A stretch of DNA of 64,000 nucleotides from Marvania coccoides. Its lineage: Eukaryota; Chlorophyta; Trebouxiophyceae; Chlorellales; Chlorellaceae. The stretch is from assembly GCA_963854735.1 (NCBI GenBank), contig OY978106.1, forward strand, positions 372,001-436,000. Reading direction: 5' to 3'. Within the stretch, counting starts at the first letter, position 1. Each line of letters opens with the position of its first letter. Below are positions 1-12,100 of this stretch, one piece after another. A program made the position numbers and the translations under genes. The notes below the pieces were generated by a model that saw only the letters and a list, made by a program, of their open reading frames with translations, was not told the DNA's origin and did no database searches.

Positions 1-731
1 TCTTCAAATCGAGGCAGCGTCTCGACGTCCAATTTCTTGGCCTCCAGCGCCCACAGCATGAACTCAGGGCGCTTGGAGTAGTAGTCTGTCTCGCGTATCA
101 CGCCGTACTTGCCGTATTCGTCATCTTTGGCGCGCGCTTTTCCGCCCTCCTCCTTGTCCTTCCTCCGTTCCTTTTTATCCTTCTTCCGCCGCTTGCGGTC
201 GCGCCTGGACTCCTTTTCCTTCTTGCGCTTCTTGCCACGGTCGTCCTTGGATGACCGCGACCGCTTGCTTTCCTTTTCCTTTTTTCTTTTGCGCTGACGC
301 GATCGGTCCTCGTCGTCTTCACTGCCGCTGCCGCTGCTGTCGCCATCGCTGCCACTGGAACCGATGCGCTCTTCCTCGCTGTCGCTGCTGACCTTCTCCC
401 GCCGCGGTCTGGCCTTCTCCGCAGCCTTGGCGTAGCTCCGCTTGCGCTCTTTGTGCAGGCGATGCAACTCATCAGCTGCCTCGGTTTGAAACGCCCGCAG
501 CAGGGCCAGCGCGCGGTCCTCCTCCCAGTTGCACTCCTGCAGGGCCACGGCGTGGGTGGCGGCGCTCAGGTGGGGCAGCAGCAGCCGCAGCTTCTCCATG
601 GCGTGATCCTCTTTAGCCTTTTGCATTTTTTCTGCGTGCGCCGCAACCATGCTGGGACCTCGCGTGTCGGGCATGTTGAGCCCGCCGCGGGTGAACAGCT
701 CGCCGTCTGGCGCCGATGGCGCCTCCGTCAT
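1..731 (-). CDS. Lys/Arg-rich nuclear protein, 3' part outside window
   Basis: An open frame runs without a stop from an ATG at 731 to the window edge, giving about 243 residues and no intron. Residues 35-75 form a short helical stretch (LRLLLPHL...WEEDRALALLRAF) that resembles a UBA/CUE-like fold. A Ser/Asp/Glu-rich linker and a long Lys/Arg/Glu/Asp block follow. The visible C-terminal part reads DEYGKYGVIRETDYYSKRPE and then FMLWALEAKKLDVETLPRFE, which looks like a conserved globular tail. The charged composition suggests a nuclear RNA-associated or splicing-associated protein. I do not recognise the family with certainty. The gene diverges from SURF2 across a 300-base spacer. Confidence 0.7.
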   Translation of the reverse strand, partial: MTEAPSAPDGELFTRGGLNMPDTRGPSMVAAHAEKMQKAKEDHAMEKLRLLLPHLSAATHAVALQECNWEEDRALALLRAFQTEAADELHRLHKERKRSYAKAAEKARPRREKVSSDSEEERIGSSGSDGDSSGSGSEDDEDRSRQRKRKKEKESKRSRSSKDDRGKKRKKEKESRRDRKRRKKDKKERRKDKEEGGKARAKDDEYGKYGVIRETDYYSKRPEFMLWALEAKKLDVETLPRFE

Positions 732-1031
732 CGTGGGAGAGCGTGAAAGGGACGACCACAGAGGTAAAAATCAAATCAAATCGAACAAATTCTTTATTTG
801 TCTATATTGACGGCCAATGTCGCAGCAAAGAATATATATATTATTAATTTATATTTTTTAGTTGCGATAAACAATAGAGAGGACTGCTTTGTGCGAGAGA
901 GTTTTGGCGGGCCTCGAGGCAACCTCGAGCTCTCGCCATTTCCGATGGGCAGCGCAGTCTTGCATATCGAATCCCTCCAAAGCGTCCTACAACCTCAAAA
1001 TAACCGCCGGCATCGGCGCATGCATTGAAGA
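732..1031. promoter_or_regulatory. Divergent promoter region
   Basis: This 300-base AT-rich spacer lies between two divergent start codons and presumably holds both promoters. An AT-rich core (ATATATATTATTAATTTATA) lies at about 831-850. I see no other element. Confidence 0.4.
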
Positions 1032-2467
1032 ATGGAGCCTGATGTCCAAGCTCTGATTGATGCCAACGCCCCCTATTTCAAGGTGCTGGACAATGGCAAG
1101 GTGGTGTGCACGCTGAACAGCCACACGATGCCCGCCCGTAAGGACGTGCTCGAGCCTTTCATCAAGTGAGTTTGTATTATTTTTTTGGCCGACGGCTGGC
1201 TGCTTCTTTCAGCACAAATTTTTCTTACCCTCCCTTCTCTACCCCTGCAGAGGGAAAAAGTTCCAGAAGATCAAGGCGCGCAAGGAAGCAGAGGACGAGT
1301 TCAAGAAGTATGAGCCCTTCATCAGCCAGTCCATCAACTTTCCGTGAGTAGTTCAAGATAAATGAAACTGCAGCATCTCTGCGTGGATTTTGCGGAATTT
1401 TTACTACTTTTCTCCCCTTGCGCTGACCACAGGGAGATGCTGTTCTGCGCGTTGACAAACCAGCTGATCGTGAAGACGAAGGAGCGGATCAAGCAGCACA
1501 TGATGGGCCAACGCTTTTTGAAGGCAAAGGGTGAGAAACCCATGAAACGCACTGTATACCTCGTTTCTTGACCCAATTATATGTGTTTGACTACTCCTTG
1601 GCGGATTACATGTTGCTGGATGATTGATAAGCAGTTAACCATCTTTCGGAGCTGACTGGCGCTAAGCGCCCTGTTGATAACCCTTTTATTGCGATGACAG
1701 CAACCGCCGAGGAGCCCCCCCTGCTAATGCACTTCTTTTTTCTATATACATCCATTTAGGTTTAGTTTTGATCGTGGCAGTTCCCATTACTTTAATTGAT
1801 TTAATTCATCACGACGGTGATCCTTTCTTCATTTCCTCTTTCTGCAGATCGTTATATGGCCGACGAGCAGGAGCTGTGGGAAGAGCCCAGCTTCGAGGAA
1901 CTGGTGAGCTAGCTTTCTCAGCCTACGTCCTAAATCCTAAATATGATTCCCTGCATCCAACAAACTCGATTGATTAATAATTAATAATTTCATTGTTTTA
2001 TTCATTTTCTGCAGGAGGCTGAGGGCGCAATGGACGAGGAGGAGAAAGACGATGAGGAGGCGTCAGAAGGCGCCAGCGGCAGCGACGAGGAGATGATGGA
2101 TCTCGATGGAGTGCAGCTGGTAGCAGGGCTCGGCAGCAGCAGCGAAGAGGAAGAAGACGACGAGGATGAAGAAGCAGCGGCAGCGCCTCCCCCACCCCCC
2201 CCTCAGGGAAAGAAGGATGAAGGCAAGCAGCAGCGAGCGACGGCCAAGGGCAAAAAGAGAGCTGCCGCTGCGCCGCCGCCGCCCGAAAAGAAGAAGCAGC
2301 CCAAGGAGAAGGTGGTGAGGCCAAAGGCGGCCAAGGAGGAGCTGCCAACAAAGAAGGCAGCGAAAAAGAGGGGTGGCGGGGGTGGGGTTGCTGCAGCTGT
2401 CGGCAATAAGGCTAATGCGGACGCAAAGCCCAAGATCAAGCACCCTGCCAAGAAGCCTCGCAAATGA
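1032..2467 (+). CDS. SURF2: SURF2 (Surfeit locus protein 2) homologue
   Basis: Five exons (1032-1165, 1251-1343, 1433-1530, 1848-1903, 2015-2467) join in phase to 277 residues. The N-terminal 110 residues match the SURF2 domain: a repeated pattern of small conserved modules around VLDNGKVVCTLNSHTMPAR, GKKFQKIKARKE, KYEPFISQS and LFCALTNQLIV...MGQRFLKAK. The last exon encodes a low-complexity Asp/Glu tract followed by a Lys/Ala/Pro-rich basic tail, typical of nucleolar proteins. SURF2 proteins are linked to ribosome biogenesis; that role is from the family, not shown here. The third intron (1531-1847) is unusually long and carries a C/D snoRNA candidate. Family assignment is good; the tail aligns with nothing specific. 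Confidence 0.85.
1612..1704 (+). ncRNA. Intronic box C/D snoRNA candidate
   Basis: The element lies inside SURF2 intron 3. A perfect 7-bp terminal stem (GTTGCTG with CAGCAAC) closes it. A C-like box GATGATTGA follows the 5' strand, and a D'-type CTGA sits at 1652-1655. The stretch just upstream (1638-1649) is complementary to CCGAAAGATGGT, which I recall as a universally conserved part of large-subunit rRNA. The fifth nucleotide upstream of the CTGA pairs with the G of CCG, so 2'-O-methylation of that G is predicted. The 3' D box is weak (ATGA). Confidence 0.55.
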
Positions 2468-2905
2468 AATGATTGATGAATAGAGCGCTGAATAGAATGT
2501 GTTACAAATAGACTGTGTTCCCTAAAGAAATATGACTTGAATAAATCCCTCTTCCATGAGTATTCATGGACCCTGGCCATGAAACGCATACATGTGCTCC
2601 CTTTCTAAGAGAAGTGTCGGCCTCCTTTAAACTGGGCAGAACTTCTTTGTAAACGCCAATAGCACGGAAGATTTCTGAATCTCAGCTTAGTCGTTTTTTG
2701 CTGTCGCCGATGCAACCTTTGGGCCTCCCCAAGAGTCATCCTTCTGCAACTTTACGCCGTTTCATCACCCATACCATTGGCCATCTCTGAAACCCTGCAA
2801 CCCCCCCTTTTTCCTCTCTGTGCCCTCTCTTCTGTGCTGAAACCGACCAACGACATTTTGTTTTTTTTAATTTACACCATTATTCTAAAGTTTTTTTCTG
2901 CAGCA
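2468..2905. other. Convergent 3' spacer
   Basis: The spacer lies between the converging SURF2 and eS26 genes. It has AATAAA-like sites near 2538 and otherwise nothing I can identify. Confidence 0.3.
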
Positions 2906-3622
2906 TCACTTGCGCTCCTGCTGGCGGAACGCGGGGCGGCGAGGGGGCTCGCGGTCCCTGCGGTTCTTGCGAGAGCGCACGCGCACAATCTTGGAGTGGA
3001 TGGCAGCGGACACGCAGTAGTACACTTTCCTGTAGATCTTAGGGAGGACGTAGTCTGAAGAAAGAAAGGAAGAGAGCGAAAACTGGTTAGTTGGACAGCG
3101 TTTTGGGGGGAGTGAGAGAGTCCCTTTTGCCTATATTTGAACATAAAAGCTTCCAACGCCAGCTGAACCCATGAGACTCCACAGCTGCCACCACGCCACC
3201 TAAGCACCGAACTCTACAAGTTCAATCCGCAACTATGCCGTTTTCCATTTATACTCTAGCTCTCTTCTCCAAGCTTGCCGCTGTCTCTCCTCATAAAAAA
3301 AGGCCACCGCCAACCGCTGACGCCCATGCAATCGCTATTTCAACTCACTCTCGATGGAGCAGGAGTCTTGGAGATCGCGGATGGCAGACGCATCGACCAT
3401 GTTCCTGACAATGAACCTCTTGATGGCTTTGTCCTTGGGCACCAGCACGCCAGACGACTCGCAGCGCACGCGCTTCACCTGTAGCATACATTAACGAGAT
3501 GGAGTTAGGCTCGCAAGCTCAAGGCCGGTTCGCCCGCCGCAATAAAATAAAGATTGATTTTCAAGTCTTACATGGCCGCGGCCGTGCTTGTTGCGTCCTC
3601 CGTTCCTACGCTTCTTGGTCAT
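2906..3622 (-). CDS. RPS26: 40S ribosomal protein S26 (eS26)
   Basis: Three exons (3622-3572, 3478-3349, 3054-2906) join to 109 residues, the usual size of eS26. The start [20 protein letters not shown] and the core [38 protein letters not shown] are diagnostic. The two CxxC-type zinc-binding pairs are represented by the Cys residues around RCESS and YYCVS. The C-terminal tail ([18 protein letters not shown]) is basic and shorter than in animals. At the exon 2/3 junction the joined codon reads Asn where most homologues have Asp or an acidic residue. eS26 sits at the mRNA exit channel of the small subunit. Confidence 0.95.
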
Positions 3623-4754
3623 ATTTCTGCGATTCAAATCCAGTCAAAATTCAATGTCAAGTGCCCGTCTTGATTTAGACATAAAATAAAAAAGCAAAAT
3701 GAGGGATGAAAAAGCCGCCGCTCTCGGGGGGCAGCAAAGATTGGTGGGCTGCCAGCCAGCTCACCTATCTGCTCCAAGAAATACACGTTCAAAGAGACCT
3801 TCCAGAGACGATTTTAAATGGTTTTCTCTCGTTCTCGCAGCCAATGGGGGCGCCGGCTGGGTCGTCCCGGGGATGACTGGTTCTGGCATCAAAAACGAAA
3901 TGAGCAGGCTTGTCGACGCTTAAAACTGTATGATCTCGCAAGTTGATGGGTATTTGCATCCACTGATGCCGCCATTTGGCCAATCATACCTTGTCCTCCA
4001 AATCACATTTATTTCAGGTCAACTTGTTTTGTTCTCTTCTCCAGATGGAGGGAAGTCGTTATACACGTTGCCGTCATCATCATTTCCACAACCAGCTCTT
4101 TTGCATCGCTCTTTGCTATGAAATTCCTACTGGTTTGTCACCGCCCTGCCTCGGTTGCTTGGACTAATTTGGGGGGGAAATGCATTTTGCTCCTGCTCCT
4201 GGCCAGCTGTCTCCACACCATCACGCAATGCAAACTTTATTATTACTTATTATTAATTGGTTAGTTCAGGTATAAAAACAACCCTGCTCTATATTCTTCT
4301 CTGCCTCCACTGCCTCTGCATGAGCCAATGACATGGTGTTGCCGGTTTCCTAATTATTCATATGATTGTAATTCAATAATTCAAGAGGAAGAAACTCAGA
4401 TGACGAGGTCCTGGCAACAGGCGGTGGCGCATTGCACGATGCTGGGCCGCCCATGGAAGCATGCAGAGGAAGTTATCGAAGTTATCGATCAGGGACAAAG
4501 TCGAATAGCCAGTTCTTCTATTACTTTAATAATATCAATGTAATTGCTTTGTAAAGGCACAGAATGTTTTGAGGCAGCGTCCACCGCCACCACAAAGTTA
4601 GGATTCTCTCACCACCAGAATATTGATTGTTTATAATCGATTTTGAATTTCAACCTCTTCTACGGCTGTGCTGTTGAAGCAGCTCCACGAGGCACTACGC
4701 GTAGAAAACATACTCGACCAAGTAATTGATCCTAAAATCAAACTCAACCACGCA
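3623..4754. other. Gene-free spacer
   Basis: About 1.1 kb upstream of both eS26 and the FAD monooxygenase. The short ORFs here lack recognisable domains. I see no repeat or RNA gene. It presumably holds the two divergent promoters. Confidence 0.3.
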
Positions 4755-6599
4755 ATGGCGTGTAGCCAAGCGGTGGCAGGACCATCCATCCGCACACCCA
4801 CACCCGGCTTCCACAGTTTTGCCTCAAATGCGCCGCATCTTTGCCGTCGCCTCTCAAGACGCCTTTCCGCTGCTCCCGCCGCTTTGCTCACCGATGCTGC
4901 CCTCCAGGACTCCATCGTCATCGTTGGGGCGGGCCCTGCCGGACTCGCGATTGCTGTAGCCCTCCAAAAGGTCGGACTGCCGATAAAAGTGCTGGAAAGG
5001 CAGCCTGAGCTACCAACGGCGGGTGCTGCCTTGGGCCTGTGGACTAACGCCTGGAGAGCGCTGGACGCATTGGGAGTGGGGCAGGCGGTGCGGGAACGCC
5101 ACCCACAGATCTCAGGTGTGCAGCTGTGCCGCCAAGACGGCCGCCTGCTGCGTGAATTTTCGCTGGGGGCATGCGACGGAGGGCCCCACGAATTTCGCGG
5201 CGTGCGGCGCTCCACGCTGGTGCAGGCGCTCGCGGCGCAGCTCGCGGAGGGCACTATTGATTTTGGGGCAGGCGTGGATGGGCTGCAGCTCGTGGAAAGC
5301 AGCGACAGCGGAGGAGGGGATGGGGCGGTATTGAAGCTGAGAGGCGGCCGAAAGGTGCAATGCAAAGCGGTGGTTGGAGCGGATGGCGTGCGCAGTCCGT
5401 GAGTTCTGTCAACTGCTAGACTATTTCTTCGTTTTGATATTTAAAAAATAACTGTATTTCACAAATTTTTTCTTTTTTTGTCTTGGGTCACCACTTTCTA
5501 TTTTGTTTCCAGGGTGGCGGCAGCGCTGGGCAGGTCTCCTGCGAATCCCGTGGGCCAAATTGCCATCAGAGGCGTGGCAAACTTCCTTGAGGGCGTGCCT
5601 TGCGACTGCATTCGGCAGGCAAGAGTGCTGATAACTAGAATTTCATGCGGGCGGGAGATTGCCGTACATTACTCTAAACACACAAAAATATATATATGGA
5701 CAGCGAGGCATTATAACTCTTATTTCAATGCGCATTAATTCATTTATTTCAATGTAGGTATGGGGGCCGGGGCGTCGTGCAGGCATGTATCCCATTTCCA
5801 AGACTGAATTGTACTGGTTTGTGTGCTTTGACGCTGGGCCAAAAACATCGTCAGCGCCGCCCACACCCGAGGCGCTCAAAGAAGAGGCTGCCAGGCTGGT
5901 GAAAGGGTGGGGCTGGGCGCTGCCTGAGATTGTTGAGGCGACGCCGGCAGCAGCGTTGGTGCGAGGTGTGATTGCAGACCGCTGGGACCTGCCTTTGGGT
6001 GGCAGCGGCGGTGGGAGGGTGGCGACGCTGGCGGGGGATGCGCTGCACCCCATGACTCCCAATCTGGGTCAAGGTGAGAAATAAAACTGGCATTTCGATC
6101 TGCCCTAGGGGGAGTGCCCTACGGAGATCGCGCAAAGGCAGCGGGGTGGTCGTGGGAATTCTCAAATTAAACGAAGAGCAAAACCAACTCAAATTGTGAC
6201 GATTCTTTATTTCTTCATCGTTATCTCTTTCTTTTAAGCTGGCATTTGCTATCTATTTTTTGTCATGCTCTTTAATTCATTGTTCCATCAGGTGGCTGCA
6301 CAGCGCTGGAGGACGGCGTGGTGCTGGCGCAAATGCTGGCACAAGCAGCAAAAGCGTCGCCTTCTGGCTTCCTCACCGCAGACTCGATAGGGGCAGCTTT
6401 CGCGGCGTACGAGAAGCAGCGCCTCGCCCGTTGTCTGCCACTGACGGTGCGGGCGCATCTGATGGGGGCTGCCTTGCAGCTGCCGCTGCCGCCGGTGGTG
6501 GCGGCTCGGGACTGGTTTGTGGCCAACCGCTTTGACCCCTCGCACTTCCTGGACCACGCTGAGTTTGACTGCGGCTCGCTGCCTTTGGCTTTGAAATGA
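4755..6599 (+). CDS. FAD-dependent monooxygenase (plant MO1/zeaxanthin epoxidase-like)
   Basis: Four exons (4755-5398, 5513-5618, 5758-6073, 6292-6599) give 457 residues. The first 45 are Arg/Ser/Ala-rich and look like an organelle transit peptide. An in-frame ATG at 4668 could add 29 residues. The dinucleotide-binding motif GAGPAG is at residues 58-63. The GD motif region VVGADGVRSP ends exon 1. The FAD ribityl-binding signature GDALHPMTPNLGQGG is split by intron 3. This set defines class A flavoprotein hydroxylases; the GDALHPM...GQGG form is closest to plant MO1/salicylate hydroxylase-like enzymes. The substrate cannot be read from sequence. Intron 2 begins with GC (CAG|GCAAGA); the joined protein reads IRQVWGPGRRAG, which fits the family. 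Confidence 0.88.
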
Positions 6600-7433
6600 A
6601 GTACGCAGCGATGCATTTTGGTTTTCATTTCTTTGTATACATATTTTAGGGTTTGTAGGATAAGTATTTGTTCTTCAGCATAAGTAGCGGCGGCAGCAAG
6701 TGCGACGACTGCGGGCAAAGCAACGGGCAGCGTTGGCTCTGATGACGCTGTGAGGATGCGACATTTAGTCAGCAGTTGAGGACTTCATACTTACAACTAT
6801 AAATATAACTAACTGAACTGCACCGCAGAGCAACTACTATATCAAAGAGGAGGGGCTCAAAGGGGAAGAAAGAGTGGAGGGAGGTATTCCCATAACAGAC
6901 GCACTGGTCTCCTTTTGCAACCGTGATGTGATTCGCAGGCAGGGCGGTAGCATGGATAAGTTTGCCCAGGCCTGACTTAAAATAATCCAGATTGGCATTC
7001 CATTTGGCCACCTCAAGCTCTGCTCTTTATCACTCCTTCATTCCGTGCTGGCGAGTTGCAATTTGAGCCAGACTGGCGCCAACCGAGCCAAAAATGAATC
7101 TCTGTCATGTATATTTCGTTTCACTAACCCCAATTATTTATACACTGATAGAAGAACGGAGTTTAGTCTACAAGACAAGCAATGCATCCAGTCGTGCATG
7201 GGAAGCTGACTGTTGATCCCCAGATTCTTCTCAAAAAAGGCGGCTGCTGCATCCGCCTCCCACACCGAGGATCATAACTGATTATGAACAATATACTAAA
7301 GGAGGAAGCTCTTCCCAACCGCCTAAAAGGTTCGGGTGAACACCGAACTGACCTGTCATGACGTGGCCAGCGCCAATACCACCAACACCGTTAAAACAGC
7401 TCCTCCCGGCCTCGTCAGGCGTTTATTAAAAAT
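6600..7433. other. Gene-free spacer
   Basis: Between two genes on the same strand. A minus-strand frame at 6769-7011 has no recognisable features and I do not call it. Nothing else is seen. Confidence 0.3.
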
Positions 7434-8397
7434 TTGAATACTATGTTGAGGACCACAGTGCAGAAAAACTCCTTCAAACTCGGCATTTTCCGTTTTCAGT
7501 TGTCTGCTCGATCGCTTTTCCTTGGGGCCTCTCGATCACGCCAGCCTGTCGAACTGCGTCGCCCAGCGCTGCACCGTCGTACATTATTGCCTCTGCTGGC
7601 GATTTTGCCGCTCCAAGGTAGACAACACTAGTGCTCCAATTTCATCTTTTCCTTAACCACCATTTTCCCACTCCGCAGTCGTTCTAGCCGCCGGCGCCCA
7701 CACCCAGCCGTCCACCGACATGTCTCAGGACCGCCTCGTCAACCACCTGATCGCCGAGGGCGTGGTGAAGCACGCCGACGTCGAAAAGGCGATGCGCTCC
7801 GTGGACCGCCGCGCATTCTGCTGCACAGAGGGCCTCCCCGCGCACTACGCCTATCAAGACAGCCCACTGCCCATCGGATATGGCGAGACCATCTCCGCCC
7901 CCCACATGCACGCAACCTGCCTTGAGCTGCTGCGCTCCCACCTCAAACCTGGCGCTCGCGTGCTGGACGTGGGCTCAGGCTCCGGGTACCTCACCGCCGC
8001 GATGGCGACGATGGTACAGCCCGGCGGCAAGGTGGTCGGCATCGAGAAGCACCCCGAGTTAGCCCAGGCCGGGGAGCGTAACATTGCTGCTGCAATGCCG
8101 GAGCTGCTGCGCTCTGGCGCGGTGGAGGTGCGCGCGGGCAACGTGCTGGGGGATGCGCTGCAGGGAGAGGAGGAGCCATTTGATGCCATTCACGTTGGCG
8201 CTGCCGCCGATCGCTTGCCTGACGTCCTGGTGAGGAGCCTGGCACCTGGCGGCCGCATGGTCATCCCCGTGGGGCCGCAGTGGGACTTTCAGGTGATGCA
8301 GGTGGTGGACAAGGACGCCTCTGGGCGCATCACCAAGCACAACATGATGGGAGTTCGCTATGTGCCGCTCACGCACCCTGGCGAGCAAGAGTTTTAG
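7434..8397 (+). CDS. PCMT: Protein-L-isoaspartate O-methyltransferase
   Basis: Two exons (7434-7617 and 7679-8397) give 300 residues, or 297 from the second ATG. The catalytic part begins near residue 76 (MSQDRLVNHLIAEGVV). The SAM-binding motif I is VLDVGSGSGYLTA, and the family block AYQDSPLPIGYGETISAPHM precedes it. Motif post-I (KVVGIEKHPELA) and the FDAIHVGAAA strand are present. The enzyme methylates L-isoaspartyl residues in aged proteins for repair. The 75-residue extension is Arg/Leu-rich with a hydrophobic stretch (LLPLLAILPLQVVLAAGA) and may be an organelle transit peptide or a signal anchor. A cytosolic form starting at MSQDR is possible. Confidence 0.93.
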
Positions 8398-9185
8398 CCG
8401 GGAAAAAAAGAGATGAACACGTCTTGTGGTGTTTTAAATGAATGCATGTTTCATCAGCCCCTCATACGTGGTGCGTTTTGTTGTAGCGGTTGTAATAGCG
8501 TTGTCCTTGTTTTCTTTTCCAGTTGTTTTCATTTTATTCCCTTGTTGTATGTGTTTGATTATCAGGTTTATCTATATATCTGTGCTCGTTTATTGTAGAT
8601 TTCCGACTGCTGAATAACGAAGTTTTGGTTGATGTGCCACATAACGGCAGTGCCTTTATTTGTGTTGTTATTGCTCTGCTATGATAGTGAACACTACAAA
8701 AGCAACATTGCTTTTTGTACATTTTGATCATGTAATTTTCCCTCGAAGGTTAGTTTCAAAGATAAATCTCGAGGAGGTTAACCTGCTCTCCAGTAGCGAG
8801 CATACGAGAATATAATGCTTAGGCAATGGTGGTGAAACCGCTACAGCAGCAGCGAGTGTCATTAAGCTCCATTTCTGAAAACTGCTAGCTATTACATGAG
8901 CGCCCCCCCCCCCCCCCCCTTCCCCCCAGCAAACCGTTTTTTCTCTCCCGCTGGAGCTGGAGAGCCCAAAACTGATATTATTTTTTTCTCTCTTTGACTT
9001 TAGAAAGACTCGCCCCTCGCCACCTCTCCCCTCACCCTGCCTCTCTGATTTCTGGGCCAGAAATTCAGGCTGTCACCTGTGGAATTCATATCGACAGTCA
9101 GCAAAGCTTGCACAGCAGGCACTCAAAAAAATAAATAAACGGGAGAAAAAAACCATCCACATAGTTCTTCAATTCAATTATCAAT
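8398..9185. other. Gene-free spacer with poly-C run
   Basis: The spacer precedes the RecQ gene. It contains an interrupted run of about 25 C residues near 8904-8927. I see no coding or RNA feature. Confidence 0.3.
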
Positions 9186-12100
9186 ATGTATGCAGCAATG
9201 AACGCTGTTGGCAGGCCTCCGCCTGCCCCACCAACTGGCTCTCCCAGCCAAATATTGAAAAATTTGTTTGGGTTCTCAAATTTTCGTGGTTGCCAAGAGG
9301 TGATCATTGCCGCAACTTGTGAAGAAGGACGCATTGGTATCATTCTCATTATGCACACTGCTCATTCCCTGTTGTTATTTTCCGTTTTTCAAAGTAGCGA
9401 TCAATGTGCTCGCTGCTTACTTGCTATCGTTTGCTTGTATTATCGTTCAGGGAGCGATCAATGGAGTTTTGCAAGGCCGCGATCAGCTTGTGGTCATGGC
9501 CACCGGCGGTGGCAAGTCTATGTGCTACCAGATCCCTCCGCTGGTGCTTGGCAAGCCGGCCCTGGTGGTCAGCCCACTCATCTCCCTGATGCAAGACCAG
9601 GTGAGCTGTCTATGACCAATCCTGGGCACAACACCAACGGCTCTCAGATACAAATTTGTCTTCACCATCCAAAACCTTGCGTTTTTTTTCCAGGTGATGG
9701 CGCTCAACGCCAAAAACATCTCTGCCTGCTACCTGGGCAGCGCACAGACCGACCCCCAGGTGACCGCCGACGCCCTGGCCGGCAAGTACTCGTTCGTATA
9801 CATCACCCCCGAGCTGGCAATGGGCCGGCTCAGCGCGCTCGTGGCGCTGCGCGACCGCGTGGGGCTGGCGGTGGTGGCAGTGGACGAGGCGCACTGCGTG
9901 TCGGAGTGGGGGCTGGACTTCCGGCCGGATTACCGCTTGCTGAAGGATTTGAAGCGAGCGCTGGCAGGGGTGCCCTTCATGGCTCTCACCGCCACGGCCC
10001 CCCCCAGGGTTCGCGACGACATTGTGGCCAACCTGGGGCTGGACCAGTCCAGGATGGACCGCTGGGTGCAGAGCTTCGAGCGCCACAACCTGCAGTTTGA
10101 CGCGCAGCGCAAGGGGCCCACCATGGCTGCCTCCCTGAAGGCTCTGGCGGCGGAGCTGGTGGCAGAGGCGAGCAGGATGGGTGGGGTGATTGAGCCCACC
10201 ATTGTGTACACCATCAGCAGAAGGGAAGCCCAGGAGGTGGCCGATGTGCTACAGGCAAGCATTCAATCTTTTCGTGGGTTTACCACCAATAGAATATTTT
10301 ATGTGCCTGCATTTTTTTTGCTCATACCCTCTTCTTCCTCTCTCCTTCCGCAGTCCAACCGCGCGCTGGCCAATCGGGTGGGCGTCTACCACGGCGTCAT
10401 GTCCAAAGACCAGCGCTTTGCGGTGCATGCCGCATTCATGCGCGACCAGCTGTCGGTGGTGTGCTGCACGCTGGCATTTGGCATGGGCATCGATAAGAGC
10501 AACGTCAGGCGGGTGGTGCACTACGGCATGCCAGCCTCGCTGGAGGCGTACTACCAGCAGGCTGGGCGCGCGGGGCGGGACGGCCTGCCTGCTCGCTGCA
10601 CGCTGCTTTGGGGGCAGACAGACGCCGGCACGCACGCCACCATCAAAGGCGCCGGCGGTCTGAGCGCAGAGGCCGCGCAGGTGTTCAACTCTGGGCTGAA
10701 GACCATTATGAGCTACGCCACAACGGGGGGATGCCGGCACGCAGCGATCGTGGAGTACTTTGAGCCCGGCAGCTTCGTGGCCCCAAGAGCGGCGAAGAGG
10801 TGCTCTGGAGGGTGCGACAACTGCGACGCCGCGGCGGTTGCAGCGGCAGGCGGCGGCGCCGGCGTCCACGACCTCACTCGCGAGGCCACGCTGATGGTGG
10901 GCGCCCTCGACTTGCTGGGCGGCTACTTCGGTTTAGGAAAGGCGCTGATGGTGCTGCGGGGGTCCAAGTCCAAGGACGTCAAGGACGGGTGGCGCACGCA
11001 CCGCATGCGTGCCCTGGACAACGCCGTTCTGTTTGGTGCTGGGGCGTCTCGCAGCGAGGCGTGGTGGAAGGGGCTGGTGGAGATTTTGATGGCCAAGGGA
11101 CTGGCGGTGATGGAGACCCGCACCGCGCCGGGCGCGGGGCGCAGCTACACCGTGGTGGTGCCCACGCAGGCTGGCCTGGAGCTGCTGACGCCTGGAAGTG
11201 GGCGGGGGGTGAGCGCTGCGCTCACTCGGGAGATGCAGGCGGAGCAAAAGCAGGCGGACGAGGTGATGGAGGCGGCGAAGCGGCGGGCGCAAGCTGCCGC
11301 GGCTGTGGATGGCGAGCTGCAGACGCTGTTCCGCAAGCTGGCCGAAGTGCGCCAGGGCATCGCTGCTGCTGCCGACATTGCGCCTACGATGGTGCTGTCG
11401 GACGCGGCGCTGTGGGAGATTACGCGCAGGCGGCCTGATGACGTGCGCCACCTGACGGCGGTGGAGGGGTGCGGCATTGCCTTCGTTCAGCGCCACGGCG
11501 CCCTGTTTGTGGCTGCGGTGACGGAATTTTGCGGAAAGTCGGCCACGCTGCGCGCGGGACTGGCCTGGAAGTCTGTTCGCCGGCCCTCCACCGATGCAGC
11601 TCCCGCTGGGACCCCGGCTCCCCACCTGGAGAAGCTGCTGAACGAGCCCAAGGGCGCTGCTGCCGATGCCATGACGCGCTTCTGTCAAGGTGAGACCATG
11701 GGCCAAATCGCCACCGCTGGGCGCGCCAAGCCCATCAACCCCATGACAGTGGCAGGCTACGTGGCTGACGCGGCAGGCGCGGGAGCTGACGTGGACTGGG
11801 AGCGCCTGGCAACCGAGGCGGCGCTGTCACCGGCCCTGGCGCAGTCCATCGCCGCAGCAGTGCAGGCGCGCGGCGAGGGGGGGTTCCGCCCGGTGCGGGA
11901 GGCTGCGCAGGGGGCGGAGTACGGGCAGATCAAGGTGGTGGCTGCCATGATGCACCGCCAAGCGCTGTGGTTTGAGCCAGCGGCAGCAGAGGAGCGCCCA
12001 ACCAAGCGGCCCAGGTCGGACGTGGCTGGAGCTACTGAGCAGGAACCGCAAAAGCAGTACGCAGCTCCCCCTCCCCTCCCCGAGAGTGTCACTGAAGATG

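Noticed and set aside
6769..7011. Minus-strand 80-residue ORF
   Set aside because: AT-rich composition, no motif and no splice partners; likely chance.
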